Assembly: GCF_012163135.1 (NCBI RefSeq)
Contig: NZ_JAAVUP010000002.1
Span: 62,001 to 126,000 of the forward strand
Length of the DNA stretch: 64,000 nucleotides
Origin: Neoroseomonas oryzicola
Lineage (GTDB): Bacteria; Pseudomonadota; Alphaproteobacteria; Acetobacterales; Acetobacteraceae
Reading direction: 5' to 3'
Shown here: positions 7,446 to 16,684 of the stretch, one piece after another
Layout: the number at the start of each line of letters is the position of its first letter
How positions within the stretch are numbered: position 1 is the first letter of the stretch
Translations under genes and position numbers: made by a program
The notes under the pieces: generated by a model
Databases searched by the model: none
What the model saw: only the letters and a program-made list of their open reading frames with translations
Told to the model about the DNA's origin: nothing

Positions 7446-9611
7446 TCAGTCCTGCATCACCCGGTCCTGCCGCGGCCGGCGCTGCGTGCCCTTGAGCGCG
7501 CTGCCCCGCCCCGACAGGGATGGGTTGGTCATGAAATACTCATGCGCCGAGACCGGCTTGTCGCCGGGCGCGAGGCGCGTCCATCCACCGTCCGGGCCGA
7601 GCTGCCAGGACTGCATCGAATCCTTCATGTTCACGACCATGATCTGGTCGAGAACCTGGGCGTGCACGGTGGGGTTCTCGACCGGCACCATGGTCTCGAC
7701 GCGCCAGTCCATGTTGCGCGCCATCCAGTCCGCGCTGCTGATGAACACCTTGGCGCGGCGGGACGGCAGGCGGTGGCCGTTGCCGAAGACGCAGACGCGC
7801 GAATGTTCCAGGAAGCGCCCGACGATGGACTTGACGCGGATGTTCTCGCTCAGCCCCTTCACGCCGGGGCGCAGGCAGCAGATGCCGCGGATCACCGCAT
7901 CCACCTTCACCCCCGCGCGGGATGCGGCGTAAAGCGCGTCGATCAGCGTCTCGTCGACCAGCGAGTTCATCTTGATCCAGATCGCGGCCGGCTTGCCTTC
8001 CTTGGCGAAGCCTATTTCGCGCTCGATCAGGCCGAGCAGCGTCGGGCGGATGGTGAGGGGGGAGAAGGCGAGCTTCTCCATCGTCTCGGGCCGCGCATAG
8101 CCGGTCATGAAGTTGAACAGCTTCGCCGCGTCGCGCGTCAGCGCCGGGTCGGCGGTGAAGTAGGACAGGTCGGTGTAGATGCGCGCGGTGACCGGGTGGT
8201 AGTTGCCGGTGCCGAAATGCGCGTAGGACCGCAGCTGCGCGCCTTCGCGGCGCACCACCAGCGAGACCTTGGCGTGGGTCTTCAGCTCGACGAAGCCGTA
8301 GACGACCTGGACGCCCGCGGCTTCCAGCTCGCGCGCCAGGGCGATGTTGCGCTCCTCGTCGAAGCGGGCCTTCAGCTCGACGATGCCGGTGACGGACTTG
8401 CCGGCCTCGGCCGCCTCGATCAGCGCCTTGGCGATCGGGCTGTCGCGCGTGGTGCGGTACAGCGTCTGCTTGATCGCGACGACGTTCGGGTCGCGCGCCG
8501 CCTGGCGCAGGAACTGCACCACCACGTCGAAGGATTCGTAGGGGTGGTGGACGACGATGTCCTTCGCCTTGATCGCGGCGAAGCAGTCCCCCGCATAGTC
8601 CAGGATGCGTTCGGGAAAGCGCGGCGTGTAGGGCGTGAAGAGCAGGTCGGGCCGGTCGTCGACGATCAGCTGCGTGAGGTCCGACAGGCCGAGCAGCCCC
8701 TCGACGACGAACAGCTCCGACTTCGGCGCCTGCAGTTCCTCCGCGACGAAATCCATCATGTCCGACGGCGTCGCGGCGGTGACGGACAGGCGGATCGGGC
8801 GGCCGCGGCGGCGGCGCTTCAGCGCCGTCTCGTAGGACCGCACCAGGTCCTCGGCTTCTTCCTCGAACTCGACGTCGGTGTCGCGGATGACGCGGAACAG
8901 GCCGCTCTCGGCGGGGATGAAGCCGGGAAACAGGCGATCGAGGAAGAGGACGATCAGGTCCTCGAGCAGCACGAAGCGGATCTCGCGCGATCCCTCCCGC
9001 GGCGGCAGGCGGATGAAGCGCTGCACCTGCGGGGACAGGGGCAGCAGGGCGCGCATCGTCCCGCCATCCTCCTCCCGCACCAGCTTCAGCACCATGCACA
9101 GCGCGAGGTTGGCGATGAAGGGGAAGGGATGCGCCGGGTCGACCGCGAGGGGCGTCAGCACCGGGAAGACGCGGTCCATGAACACGCCGTCGAGCCATTC
9201 GCGGTCCGCGGCATCCAGTTCCGCCGGTTCGCAGACGACGACGCCGGCGCCGCGCAGCAGGTCGCGCAGGTCGCTCCAGGCCTGCTGCTGGCCGTTGATC
9301 AGCGCCTGCGCCCGTTCGTGGATGGCGGCGAGCTGCTGCGCCGGCGTCTTGCCGTCGTGGCTGAGCTTGCCGATGCCCGCGCGTTCCTGCCCGACCAGGC
9401 CGGCGACGCGCACGGAATAGAACTCGTCGAGGTTCGAGGCCGAGATCGCCACGAACCGCAGCCGTTCCAGCAGCGGATGATGCGGGTTGGCCGCTTCCTC
9501 GAGCACCCGCTGGTTGAAGGCGAGCCAGGAGAGTTCCCGGTTGATGTAGCGCGCGGGGCTGGAGAGGAGGGCCTCGGCCTCCTCCGCGGCGGTCGGGAGG
9601 GCGTCGTTCAT
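7446..9611 (-). CDS. ppk1: Polyphosphate kinase 1
   Basis: Reversibly transfers the gamma-phosphate of ATP to polyphosphate. The 721-residue length is normal for PPK1. The N-domain '[20 protein letters not shown]' is diagnostic. The autophosphorylated histidine lies in '[11 protein letters not shown]' and the second conserved histidine in '[13 protein letters not shown]'. Upstream on the same strand is hda, downstream ppx. The gap to hda is only about 9 nt, so it probably belongs to the long minus-strand operon beginning with the DUF2066 gene. Identification is secure. Confidence 0.97.
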   Translation of the reverse strand: MNDALPTAAEEAEALLSSPARYINRELSWLAFNQRVLEEAANPHHPLLERLRFVAISASNLDEFYSVRVAGLVGQERAGIGKLSHDGKTPAQQLAAIHERAQALINGQQQAWSDLRDLLRGAGVVVCEPAELDAADREWLDGVFMDRVFPVLTPLAVDPAHPFPFIANLALCMVLKLVREEDGGTMRALLPLSPQVQRFIRLPPREGSREIRFVLLEDLIVLFLDRLFPGFIPAESGLFRVIRDTDVEFEEEAEDLVRSYETALKRRRRGRPIRLSVTAATPSDMMDFVAEELQAPKSELFVVEGLLGLSDLTQLIVDDRPDLLFTPYTPRFPERILDYAGDCFAAIKAKDIVVHHPYESFDVVVQFLRQAARDPNVVAIKQTLYRTTRDSPIAKALIEAAEAGKSVTGIVELKARFDEERNIALARELEAAGVQVVYGFVELKTHAKVSLVVRREGAQLRSYAHFGTGNYHPVTARIYTDLSYFTADPALTRDAAKLFNFMTGYARPETMEKLAFSPLTIRPTLLGLIEREIGFAKEGKPAAIWIKMNSLVDETLIDALYAASRAGVKVDAVIRGICCLRPGVKGLSENIRVKSIVGRFLEHSRVCVFGNGHRLPSRRAKVFISSADWMARNMDWRVETMVPVENPTVHAQVLDQIMVVNMKDSMQSWQLGPDGGWTRLAPGDKPVSAHEYFMTNPSLSGRGSALKGTQRRPRQDRVMQD

Positions 9612-9620
9612 GGGCCGAGA

Positions 9621-10376
9621 CTACAGCAGGGCCGGCACGGGCGGCGAGGGCACGGCCGTATTTGTCTCGGAAGCGTCATCGCCAGGCGCGGGACCGAAGC
9701 CGTCCCAGCCTTCCAGCGCGGCGCGGGCGAGCGTGCGGGTGACCGGCAGGCCGGCGACCAGGGCGGCGCGATCGAGGCGGGCGACGGCCTCGGCCAGCGC
9801 CGCGGCTTCCCGCGGCAGGCGGGCGAGCAGCCAGGTCTGGACCTCCGGGGCGACGCGCAGTTGCCGGTCGGCGAAGAGCTTCGCCAGCAGCGCGCCGAGC
9901 AGCGCATCCCCCGGATGGCCGATGCCGATGGCGGTGACGGCGCGCAGGCGGCTGGCGAGGTCCGGCAGGCGGACCCGCCAGCGGGCGGGCGGGTCGCGGC
10001 CGACCAGCAGCAGGCCTTCCCCACGCTCGGCGGCGAGGTTCAGGAGATGCAGCAGTGCCGCCTCCTCCGGCACCGCATCGGCATCGTCCACCACCGTGCC
10101 CTCGCCGGCCGGCGCCTGCAGGCCGCGCAGGGCCGGGCCGTCAAGCCAGCGCCAGCGATGCGCGGCGGCGAAGGCGCGGGCCATGTGGGTCTTGCCGACG
10201 CCCTCCGGCCCGAACAGGGCCAGCCGGCGCCCCGGCCACCGGTCCGGCTGGTCCAGCCAGGCCAGCGCCTCGGCATTCGAGGCGTCCTCGATCAGGTCGG
10301 CGCGCGAGGCCGAGGCCGGCAGGGCGAGCGGCAGGGCGAATTGCCGCACCGCGGCGGGGCGCCGCGCCGGGCTCAC
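9621..10376 (-). CDS. hdaA: DnaA-related regulatory protein HdaA
   Basis: Short AAA+ protein homologous to the DnaA ATPase domain; 251 residues. In alphaproteobacteria this family restrains replication initiation by promoting hydrolysis of DnaA-bound ATP. Visible motifs are Walker A 'FGPEGVGKTH' near residue 53, Walker B-like 'VVDDAD' near residue 91 and a sensor-type arginine region 'LPDLASRLRAV'. There is no DNA-binding DnaA domain IV. The GTG start at 10376 overlaps the perM stop in a GTGA arrangement, which fixes the start and indicates coupling. The order perM-hda is common in this class. Confidence 0.88.
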   Translation of the reverse strand: MSPARRPAAVRQFALPLALPASASRADLIEDASNAEALAWLDQPDRWPGRRLALFGPEGVGKTHMARAFAAAHRWRWLDGPALRGLQAPAGEGTVVDDADAVPEEAALLHLLNLAAERGEGLLLVGRDPPARWRVRLPDLASRLRAVTAIGIGHPGDALLGALLAKLFADRQLRVAPEVQTWLLARLPREAAALAEAVARLDRAALVAGLPVTRTLARAALEGWDGFGPAPGDDASETNTAVPSPPVPALL

Positions 10377-11548
10377 GTCCCGGTCCGCGGCGGGTCGAGG
10401 TAGAGCGGGCTTTCGAGGTAGCGGCGCAGCCAGTAGCGCGCGACGACGCCCAGCGCCGCGGCCATCGGCACCGCCAGCAGCACGCCGAGGAAGCCGAAGG
10501 CCACGCCGCCGGCGAACAGCGCGAAGATCACCCACACCGCGTGGAGCTCGACCCGGTCGCCGAGCAGGTAGGGATAGATCACGTAGCCCTCGATGGTCTG
10601 GCCGACCACGAAGACGCCGACGACCATCAGCACCTCGTTCCAGGTGCCGAACTGGCCCATGGCCAGCAGCACCGCGGCGGCGAAGCCGGTCAGCGAGCCG
10701 ACATAGGGGATGAAGGTCAGGATGCCCGCCATCAGGCCGATGGTCAGGCCGAGCTCGAGGCCCACCAGCTGCAGCGCGACCGCATAGAAGACGCCGAGCG
10801 CCGCGCAGCACAGCAACTGCCCGCGCAGCCAGGCCGAGAGCACCCGGTCGGTGTCCTTCGCCAGTTGCCGCAGCACGCTGGCATTGCGCCGCGGCAGCCA
10901 GGATTCGACGCGCCCGAGCATCACCTGCCAGTCCCGCAGCAGGTAGAAGGCGACCACCGGGACGACGACGACGAGCGTGAAGACCTGGAACAGCGCGAAG
11001 CCGCCGCCGATCAGCCGCGTCGCCGCGGTGCCGAGCCAGGAGAGCATCGTCGCCGCCTGGTTGATCGCGAGGTCGCGCAGGCGCTGGTCCACCATGTCCG
11101 GGCCGAGCGCTTCCTCGAGTCTTTCGAGCCCGTGGCGCAGCAAGGCGCCGACGCCCGAGATGTAGGTCGGCAGCCGCTGCACCAGCACGCCGATCTGCGC
11201 GAGGATCAGCGGGTAGAGCAGCAGCACCGCGGCCAGGGTGAAGGCCATCAGCAGGAAGATCAGCAGGAAGGCGGCCAGGCTGCGGCGGACCCCGAAGCGC
11301 GTCAGCCGCGTCGCCAGCGGGTCGAGGAAATAGGCGACGACGGCGGCCAGCACGAAGGGCGTCAGGATGCCCTGGAACAGCCAAAGGCTGAACAGCAGCG
11401 CCGCGGCGAAGCCCGCGACGAGGCCCGTACGCTGCGCGCGCGTGGCGGTGCGCGGGGCGGTGGGCGGCGGGAAGCGCGCCGCAGCGGCCGCGGGCGTGCG
11501 GCCCGGCGGCTCGGGCCGGGCCGGCAGACGGGGCGTCGTGTCGCTCAC
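10373..11548 (-). CDS. AI-2E/PerM-family membrane transporter
   Basis: 391-residue integral membrane protein with about eight hydrophobic segments and the family segment 'GFLGVLLAVPMAAALGV' near the C-terminus. It begins with a proline- and arginine-rich cytoplasmic tail of about 45 residues. Family members are annotated as AI-2 exporters or permease PerM, but substrates are mostly unproven and some act as cation/proton antiporters. GTG at 11548 overlaps the stop of the pgsA-like gene (GTGA). It sits between pgsA and hdaA as in many alphaproteobacteria, which argues for operon membership rather than quorum sensing. Confidence 0.88.
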   Translation of the reverse strand: MSDTTPRLPARPEPPGRTPAAAAARFPPPTAPRTATRAQRTGLVAGFAAALLFSLWLFQGILTPFVLAAVVAYFLDPLATRLTRFGVRRSLAAFLLIFLLMAFTLAAVLLLYPLILAQIGVLVQRLPTYISGVGALLRHGLERLEEALGPDMVDQRLRDLAINQAATMLSWLGTAATRLIGGGFALFQVFTLVVVVPVVAFYLLRDWQVMLGRVESWLPRRNASVLRQLAKDTDRVLSAWLRGQLLCCAALGVFYAVALQLVGLELGLTIGLMAGILTFIPYVGSLTGFAAAVLLAMGQFGTWNEVLMVVGVFVVGQTIEGYVIYPYLLGDRVELHAVWVIFALFAGGVAFGFLGVLLAVPMAAALGVVARYWLRRYLESPLYLDPPRTGT

Positions 11549-12156
11549 TTCGCCCCCGTCGCGGTCAGGCGCGCCGCCTGCACGACGTAGGCCGCGCCGG
11601 AAGCGAAGGTGGTCACGGCGACCAGCAGGATCATCGTCTCGAGCAGGAAGGGGGCCGAGAAGCGCCAGCCTGAGAGGAACAGCACAAGCGCGGCGAGCGC
11701 GATCTGCGCCGCGGTGTTCGCCTTCGAGATCAGCAGCGGCTTGATCCGCGCCGGCACGCCGAGCACCCAGAGCAGGATCACCCCGCCCACGATCAGCAGG
11801 TCGCGGAACACCACCAGGATGGCGAGCCAGTCCGGCAGCACGTTCATCGCCGCCAGCGTGACATAGACCGAGACGAGCAGCGCCTTGTCCGCGATGGGGT
11901 CGAGCAGCGCGCCGAGCGCCGAGCGCGCGTTCCACACCCGCGCGATCCAGCCGTCGAGCGCGTCCGAGATGCCGGCGCCGACGAAGACCATGAACGCGAT
12001 GTCGTGGCGGTGCTGCAGCATCAGCCAGACCGCCGCCGGCACGGCAAACAGCCGCCCCAGCGTGATGAGGTTGGGCAGGGTGAAGAGTCCCGCCTCGGTG
12101 TCGCCCGAGGCCGGGAGGGCCGTGCGGCGGGGGCGCTGCTCAGGATCGTCCGGCAA
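11545..12156 (-). CDS. pgsA: CDP-alcohol phosphatidyltransferase (PgsA-like)
   Basis: Inner-membrane enzyme of 203 residues that would transfer a phosphatidyl group from CDP-diacylglycerol to an alcohol, probably glycerol-3-phosphate. The complete CDP-alcohol signature D-G-x2-A-R-x8-G-x3-D-x3-D is present as 'DGWIARVWNARSALGALLDPIADK' at about residues 66-88. Five to six transmembrane stretches follow. It overlaps the DUF2066 gene by 17 nt upstream and the perM gene by 4 nt downstream. Cardiolipin or phosphatidylserine synthase activity cannot be excluded, as the same motif serves all these enzymes. Confidence 0.85.
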   Translation of the reverse strand: MPDDPEQRPRRTALPASGDTEAGLFTLPNLITLGRLFAVPAAVWLMLQHRHDIAFMVFVGAGISDALDGWIARVWNARSALGALLDPIADKALLVSVYVTLAAMNVLPDWLAILVVFRDLLIVGGVILLWVLGVPARIKPLLISKANTAAQIALAALVLFLSGWRFSAPFLLETMILLVAVTTFASGAAYVVQAARLTATGAK

Positions 12157-12910
12157 GCGCCACGCGCCAGGCGTCCCCCGGCGCCCCCGAGCCCGGCACG
12201 AGGGTGATGCCCTGCTGGGCGAGTTCCTGCGCCGCCACGCCCGGCGCGGCCCGAAGGCCGAGCCGCAGCCGCGCCCGGTCGGTCGAGATGGCGGTGACCT
12301 CGATCCGCGCCTGGCCGCGCAGCCGCCGGCGCAGTTCCAGCCATTCGTTCAGTGAGCCATACAGCGCGACGGCCTCGATGGTGGAGGCGACAGGCACCGG
12401 CGCGGCGGGCCGGGCGGGGACATCGCCTTCGGCCGCGGTGGTCCCGCCCGAGGGGCCCGGCGCAGGCGTGCCCCCGCCGCCCTCTGCGGCCACGGCGCTG
12501 CCCGTGATGGCGCGCACACGGGATGGGATGAAGTTCACCGTGATCCGCCCGGCATAGCGGGTGGGGGAGGTCCGTTCCTCCTCGATGATGATCGAGGCGA
12601 CCATGGATTCGATCTGCGCGTCGCTCAGCTGCCGCGTCACGCCGGCCGCGTTCGCGATGCGGTCCCAGGCGGCGCGGCGGCCGGCGACGAAGGCGCGTTC
12701 GCGCGCGATGACGCCGTTCTCGGCGGTGGCCTCGGCGGGGACGCCGCGCTGGACGTAGGAGATGGCGGCCGGCGCGGCACCGGGGGTGGCGACGGTGTCC
12801 TGGGCAAGCGCCGGGGCGAAGGATGCCGACACCGCCAGCAGGGCGGTTGCGATCATCCACGCCGCATGGTTCTTTCCGCGCGCCCGCGCGAGTCCACCCT
12901 TGAGCGGCAT
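12140..12910 (-). CDS. DUF2066-type exported protein
   Basis: 256 residues. After a basic N-terminal stretch there is a hydrophobic signal peptide ending 'SFAPALA-QD' near residue 36, so the mature protein is periplasmic. The mature part begins with a conserved '[17 protein letters not shown]' helix and has an alanine/proline/glycine-rich linker in the middle. It matches the DUF2066 pattern as I remember it; no biochemical function is known. Start candidates are ATG 12910 and 12922; 12910 gives a normal signal peptide. First gene of the minus-strand operon, divergent from purM with about 90 nt between. Confidence 0.72.
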   Translation of the reverse strand: MPLKGGLARARGKNHAAWMIATALLAVSASFAPALAQDTVATPGAAPAAISYVQRGVPAEATAENGVIARERAFVAGRRAAWDRIANAAGVTRQLSDAQIESMVASIIIEEERTSPTRYAGRITVNFIPSRVRAITGSAVAAEGGGGTPAPGPSGGTTAAEGDVPARPAAPVPVASTIEAVALYGSLNEWLELRRRLRGQARIEVTAISTDRARLRLGLRAAPGVAAQELAQQGITLVPGSGAPGDAWRVALAGRS

Positions 12911-13003
12911 CGAATACCCCATACCGTGCCGGCGTTGGGCGCCGGCTCCTCGCGGCGCCATGCCGCGGTGCCAGGCTCAGCCCATACCCGATCGGAGGCC
13001 GCC

Positions 13004-14080
13004 CTGACCAGTTCCCCGTCTTCCCCCCTGACCTACCGCGCCGCCGGCGTCGACATCGAGGCCGGCGACGCGCTCGTCGACGCGATCAAGCCGCTGGCCC
13101 GCGCCACCGACCGCCCTGGCACCATGGGCGGGCTCGGCGGCTTCGGCGCGCTGTTCGACCTCAAGGCCGCGGGATTCAAGGATCCGGTGCTGGTCTCCTC
13201 GACCGATGGCGTGGGCACCAAGCTGCGCGTCGCGATCGATGCCGGCATCCATGCGACGGTCGGCATCGACCTGGTTGCCATGTGCGTGAACGACCTGGTG
13301 GTGCAGGGGGCGGAACCACTCTTCTTCCTCGACTATTTCGCGACCGGGAAGCTCGAGGTCGCTGCCGCGCGCGACGTGGTCGCCGGCATCGCCGAGGGCT
13401 GCCGCATCGCCGGCTGCGCCCTTGTGGGCGGCGAGACCGCCGAGATGCCGGGGATGTATGCGAAGGGCGACTACGACCTCGCGGGCTTCTCGGTCGGCGC
13501 GGCGGAACGCGATGCGCTGCTGCCGCGGGGCGATGTCGGCCCCGGCGATGTGGTGCTGGGCCTCGCGGCTTCCGGCGTGCATTCCAACGGTTTCTCCCTG
13601 GTGCGGCGGATCCTCGAGCGGTCGAATGGCGGCTTCGATGCGCCCGCGCCCTTCGCGGCGGGCAAGACGCTGGGGCAGGCGCTGCTGGAACCGACGCGGA
13701 TCTACGTGAAGCCGCTGCTGGCGCTGCACCGCGCGGGGCTGCTGAAGGCCGCGGCGCACATCACCGGCGGCGGGCTGCCCGGCAACCTGCCGCGCGTGCT
13801 GCCCGAGGGCGCGGTCGCGGTCATCGACGCCGCGGCCTGGACGCCGGCGCCGGTCTTCGGCTGGCTTGCGAGGGTGGGCGAGGTTGCGGCGGAGGAGATG
13901 CTGCGCGTCTTCAACTGCGGGATCGGCATGGCCGTGGTGGTCGCGCCCGAGGCCGCCGATAAGGCCGCCGCCCTGCTGTCCGAGCATGGCGAGGCGGTCA
14001 GCCGCATCGGTCATATCGAGGCCGGCGCGGGCGAGGCCCGCGTGCGCTTCGAGAACCTGCGGCCCGGCTGGCCGGCGTGA
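13004..14080 (+). CDS. purM: Phosphoribosylformylglycinamidine cyclo-ligase
   Basis: Closes the imidazole ring of AIR in purine synthesis. The protein shows 'STDGVGTKL', '[17 protein letters not shown]' and '[11 protein letters not shown]', all PurM/AIR-synthase signatures, and '[13 protein letters not shown]' further on. Start is unusual: the only strong ribosome site, GGAGG at 12994-12998, is 5 nt upstream of CTG at 13004, giving 358 residues beginning just before the conserved '[14 protein letters not shown]'. A GTG at 12968 would add 12 residues but lacks a ribosome site. It is followed 79 nt later by purN, the normal next step in the purine pathway cluster. Confidence 0.95.
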   Translation: MTSSPSSPLTYRAAGVDIEAGDALVDAIKPLARATDRPGTMGGLGGFGALFDLKAAGFKDPVLVSSTDGVGTKLRVAIDAGIHATVGIDLVAMCVNDLVVQGAEPLFFLDYFATGKLEVAAARDVVAGIAEGCRIAGCALVGGETAEMPGMYAKGDYDLAGFSVGAAERDALLPRGDVGPGDVVLGLAASGVHSNGFSLVRRILERSNGGFDAPAPFAAGKTLGQALLEPTRIYVKPLLALHRAGLLKAAAHITGGGLPGNLPRVLPEGAVAVIDAAAWTPAPVFGWLARVGEVAAEEMLRVFNCGIGMAVVVAPEAADKAAALLSEHGEAVSRIGHIEAGAGEARVRFENLRPGWPA

Positions 14081-14159
14081 CGCCGGGGCTTCGGGGGCCG
14101 CGGCGCGCGCCTGTGCGATGCTCGGCGGGGCGTGAAGGCACCGCCTTCATGCACCACGC

Positions 14160-14837
14160 ATGACCCGCGCGCGTGTCGCCGTTCTGATTTCCGGGCGCGG
14201 GTCGAACATGGCAGCGCTGCTCGCCGCCGCGGAGGACCCGTCCTATCCGGCCGAGATCGCCCTGGTGCTCTCCAACCGCGCGGATGCGGCGGGCCTGGCC
14301 CATGCGGCATCCCGCGGCGTGGCGACGGCGGTGGTCGAAAGCCGGGCCTTCAAGGGCGACCGGCCCGGATTCGAGGCTGCAATTGAAGCCGAGATCGCCC
14401 GCCACGGCGCGGAGATCATCGCTCTGGCCGGCTTCATGCGGGTACTCACCGAGGCCTTCGTGACGCGCTGGGAGGGCCGGATGATCAACGTCCATCCCTC
14501 CCTGCTGCCGTCCTTCCCGGGGCTCGACACCCATGCCCGAGCGCTGGCGGCCGGGGTGCGGCTGCATGGGTGCACCGTCCACCTGGTCACCGCCGGGGTG
14601 GATGAGGGGCCGATCCTGGCCCAGGCGGCCGTCCCGGTGCTGCCGGGCGACAGCGAGGCCGCCCTCGCCGCCCGCGTCCTGGCCGAGGAACACCGCATCT
14701 ACCCCGCCGCACTGGCCTGGCTTGCGGCCGGGCGGATTCGGGTCGAAGGCGGCCGGGCCAGCATATCGGATGCGCCCTGGGCGACGGGGAGCCTCGCGAA
14801 CCCCTTGCCGTCCGCGCCCGGCCTTTCTAAACGCTGA
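14160..14837 (+). CDS. purN: Phosphoribosylglycinamide formyltransferase (10-formyl-THF dependent)
   Basis: Transfers a formyl group to GAR in purine synthesis; 225 residues. N-terminal phosphate loop 'VLISGRGSNMAALL' and the catalytic region 'NVHPSLLPSFPGLDTHARAL', with the N/H pair, are clear. The catalytic aspartate is in 'AGVDEGPIL'. A short C-terminal extension after 'GRIRVEGG' is longer than in E. coli. It is codirectional with purM and probably cotranscribed, and is followed after 28 nt by the small oxidase subunit gene. Confidence 0.96.
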   Translation: MTRARVAVLISGRGSNMAALLAAAEDPSYPAEIALVLSNRADAAGLAHAASRGVATAVVESRAFKGDRPGFEAAIEAEIARHGAEIIALAGFMRVLTEAFVTRWEGRMINVHPSLLPSFPGLDTHARALAAGVRLHGCTVHLVTAGVDEGPILAQAAVPVLPGDSEAALAARVLAEEHRIYPAALAWLAAGRIRVEGGRASISDAPWATGSLANPLPSAPGLSKR

Positions 14838-14865
14838 TCCAGAGATAGCTTCCCGAGGACGCGCC

Positions 14866-15027
14866 GTGGCCGAGCAGCAGACCCACTATGATTTCGTCGA
14901 AGTGAAGTCCGCGGACATCCTGGCCGACCGCGAGCGCTCGTGGGAGGGCTTCACCTCCTTCGTGACCTGGTCGACCGGCGCCTGCATCGTCGTCCTGGTC
15001 CTGATGTACCTGTTCCTGGTGCGCTGA
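14866..15027 (+). CDS. Small aa3-type cytochrome oxidase subunit IV
   Basis: 53-residue single-pass membrane protein. The soluble N-terminus 'YDFVEVKSADILADRERSW' is followed by one hydrophobic segment 'TGACIVVLVLMYLFLV'. The pattern matches the proteobacterial subunit IV of aa3-type cytochrome c oxidase, a peripheral structural subunit seen in Rhodobacter-type enzymes. GTG at 14866 has GAGGA at 14855-14859. The catalytic cox genes are not in this window, so the gene is detached from its complex, which is common for this tiny subunit. Moderate confidence because of its size. Confidence 0.75.
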   Translation: MAEQQTHYDFVEVKSADILADRERSWEGFTSFVTWSTGACIVVLVLMYLFLVR

Positions 15028-15102
15028 CGCGCGCAGGTTCGCGCGACCCGGCATCGTGCCGGGCGGTGCAGGGCATGGATCCTTGATCGAATGAGACGCT
15101 GC

Positions 15103-15120
15103 GGCGCCCCCTGGGGCGCC
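15103..15120 (+). terminator. Strong GC hairpin downstream of the oxidase subunit gene
   Basis: GGCGCCCC-CT-GGGGCGCC is a perfect 8-bp stem with a 2-nt loop, followed by GTTCGCGTTTG, a weak T-rich tail. It lies about 75 nt after the stop at 15027 and is plausibly the end of the purM-purN-oxidase transcript. Confidence 0.5.
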
Positions 15121-15148
15121 GTTCGCGTTTGGGCGCCACGACGGCGCA

Positions 15149-15193
15149 GCCGGCCTCGGGGCCGGCAGGGCGGCGGGGGGCAGGCCCCCCGCC
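15149..15193. repeat. G/C-run hairpins at the 3' end of ndk
   Basis: A GCCGGCC...GGCCGGC stem is followed by GGCGGGGGG (15172-15180) pairing with CCCCCCGCC (15185-15193) around CAGG. It lies at the convergent junction of the oxidase subunit gene and ndk, and resembles the G-run hairpins found in other gaps of the window. Confidence 0.5.
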
Positions 15194-15200
15194 CGCCGGA

Positions 15201-15623
15201 TCAGCCGACGATCTCGGTGCCGGCGAAGAAGTAGGCGATCTCGATCGCCGCGTTCTCGAGGCTGTCCGAGCCGTGGACCGAGTTCGCCTCGATGCTCTCG
15301 GCGAACAGCTTGCGGATGGTGCCCTCGGCGGCATTGGCCGGGTTGGTCGCGCCCATCAGCTCGCGGTTCTTCGCCACCGCGTCCTCGCCCTCGAGCACCT
15401 GCACCACGACCGGGCCGGAGACCATGAAGTCCACCAGGTCGTTGTAGAAGGGACGGGCGGCGTGCACCTCGTAGAACTTCTTGGCGTGCGCGCGGGACAT
15501 CCACACGCGCTTCTGGGCCACGATGCGCAGGCCGTTCTTCTCGAAGATGGCGTTGATGGCGCCGGTCAGGTTGCGGCGGGTCGCGTCGGGCTTGATGATG
15601 GAGAAGGTGCGCTCGATGGCCAT
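15201..15623 (-). CDS. ndk: Nucleoside diphosphate kinase
   Basis: Equilibrates nucleoside di- and triphosphates through a phosphohistidine. The 140-residue length is typical. '[11 protein letters not shown]' at the N-terminus and 'NSVHGSDS' around the catalytic histidine (near residue 117) are unmistakable, as is '[14 protein letters not shown]'. It stands alone on the minus strand with about 97 nt upstream to the hydratase gene. Identification is secure. Confidence 0.98.
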   Translation of the reverse strand: MAIERTFSIIKPDATRRNLTGAINAIFEKNGLRIVAQKRVWMSRAHAKKFYEVHAARPFYNDLVDFMVSGPVVVQVLEGEDAVAKNRELMGATNPANAAEGTIRKLFAESIEANSVHGSDSLENAAIEIAYFFAGTEIVG

Positions 15624-15720
15624 GGCTGGCGGTCCTTGTGCGTTCGCGGGAATTCAGGCGGGCGCCGGATAGGCGGGGAACGCCCCCGGCGCAAGCCCCA
15701 AGCCCGCGGCGGGCGCCCGA

Positions 15721-16521
15721 TCAGGCGCCGATCCGGACCTCCACCACGCCGAGCGCGCCGAAATCCGCGCGCGCCGTCTGCCCCGCGCCGACCGCCACCG
15801 GCGGCGCGACCGTGCCGGTGGAGACGAAGTCCCCCGCCCGGAGGTAACGCCCCTTGGCCGCCAGCGCATTGGCCAGCCACGCGGCCGCGCCGAAGGGCCC
15901 GTCATCGACATTGCGGCCCCGTCCCATCACCGGTTCACCGCCATCGACCTGCAGGGCGATGGGGCTGTCCATCGGATCGAAGGCGGTCCAGTCCGTCACG
16001 GGCGTCCCATGTACCCAGCAGCCGTGCGAGGCATTGTCGGCGGTGACCAGCGCCGCCCCGGCCTCGGTCCAGGGTTCGAGGCGCGATCCGACGATCTCGA
16101 TCGCCGGCACCAGAGCGTCGGTCGCGGCCGCGATGGCCGCGGCGTCATAGGGCGCACCGGTGGGCGGGAGGTCGCGGGCGATGCGCAGGCCGATCTCGGG
16201 CTCGAAGACCCGGAAGAAGCCGGGCAGGGCGGGGAAGTCGGCCGGGGAGGGCTCGGTCACCGCGTCATACAGGCGGCCGTAAAAGGGGCCGTCGAGCCCG
16301 AGATGCGCCCGCGCCGCGGCATTGGTGCAGCCGATCTTCCAGCCGATGGGCCGCGCGCCGCGCGCCTCGATCAGGGCCTGGAGCGCTTCCTGGATGGCAT
16401 AGGCCTGGGCGATGCCGGCGGGCCGTTCGGCGGGCGGCGGCACGGGCAGGGGCGCGCCGCGTTCCCGGTGGTCCAGGATAAGGCGGGCGGCGTCCTCGGC
16501 CGAGAGGGTATTCCAATCCAT
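15721..16521 (-). CDS. 2-keto-4-pentenoate hydratase-like / FAH-superfamily protein
   Basis: 266 residues resembling the hydratase/decarboxylase branch (MhpD/DmpE/HpaH) of the fumarylacetoacetase superfamily. Visible features are 'QAYAIQEALQ' and 'GWKIGCTN' in the N-terminal half, the metal-binding stretch 'FEPEIGLRIARDLP' with conserved glutamates, 'VPAIEIVGSR' and a C-terminal 'GDFVSTGTVAPP'. In aromatic meta-cleavage pathways such enzymes hydrate 2-oxopent-4-enoate, but no other pathway gene is nearby, so the substrate is unknown. ATG at 16521 follows a GGGAG motif. Confidence 0.82.
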   Translation of the reverse strand: MDWNTLSAEDAARLILDHRERGAPLPVPPPAERPAGIAQAYAIQEALQALIEARGARPIGWKIGCTNAAARAHLGLDGPFYGRLYDAVTEPSPADFPALPGFFRVFEPEIGLRIARDLPPTGAPYDAAAIAAATDALVPAIEIVGSRLEPWTEAGAALVTADNASHGCWVHGTPVTDWTAFDPMDSPIALQVDGGEPVMGRGRNVDDGPFGAAAWLANALAAKGRYLRAGDFVSTGTVAPPVAVGAGQTARADFGALGVVEVRIGA

Positions 16522-16684
16522 GGGCGCTCCCGTTCTCCCTTGTCCCGGACGGCGCGGCGCGGCGCCGACCGGTGCCTGCCATAAGGCCGGTCCGTGGCCA
16601 TGATCGCAACAAATGAAAGTCACATGGCGCGGGGTGGCTTCGGCAGGTGCCATCGGCGGGCCGCTGCTCTACAAGGCGGCCCCC

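Noticed and set aside
6852-10403. A very long open frame (1183 codons) on the plus strand
   Set aside because: It is antisense to ppx, ppk1 and hda, has low-complexity Arg/Ala/Gly-rich translation and no motif. Such frames arise from the extreme third-position GC bias.
11545-11548. Possible frameshifts at 4-nt gene overlaps in the hda-perM-pgsA series
   Set aside because: Each junction joins two complete, recognisable proteins with normal lengths, so these are coupled starts, not broken genes.
10373-11548. Quorum-sensing role for the AI-2E family gene
   Set aside because: The family name is historical. There is no luxS or AI-2 gene nearby, and the operon context is housekeeping.
15721-16521. 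An aromatic meta-cleavage pathway
   Set aside because: Only a single hydratase-like gene is present; no dioxygenase for extradiol cleavage, aldolase or dehydrogenase partner is near.
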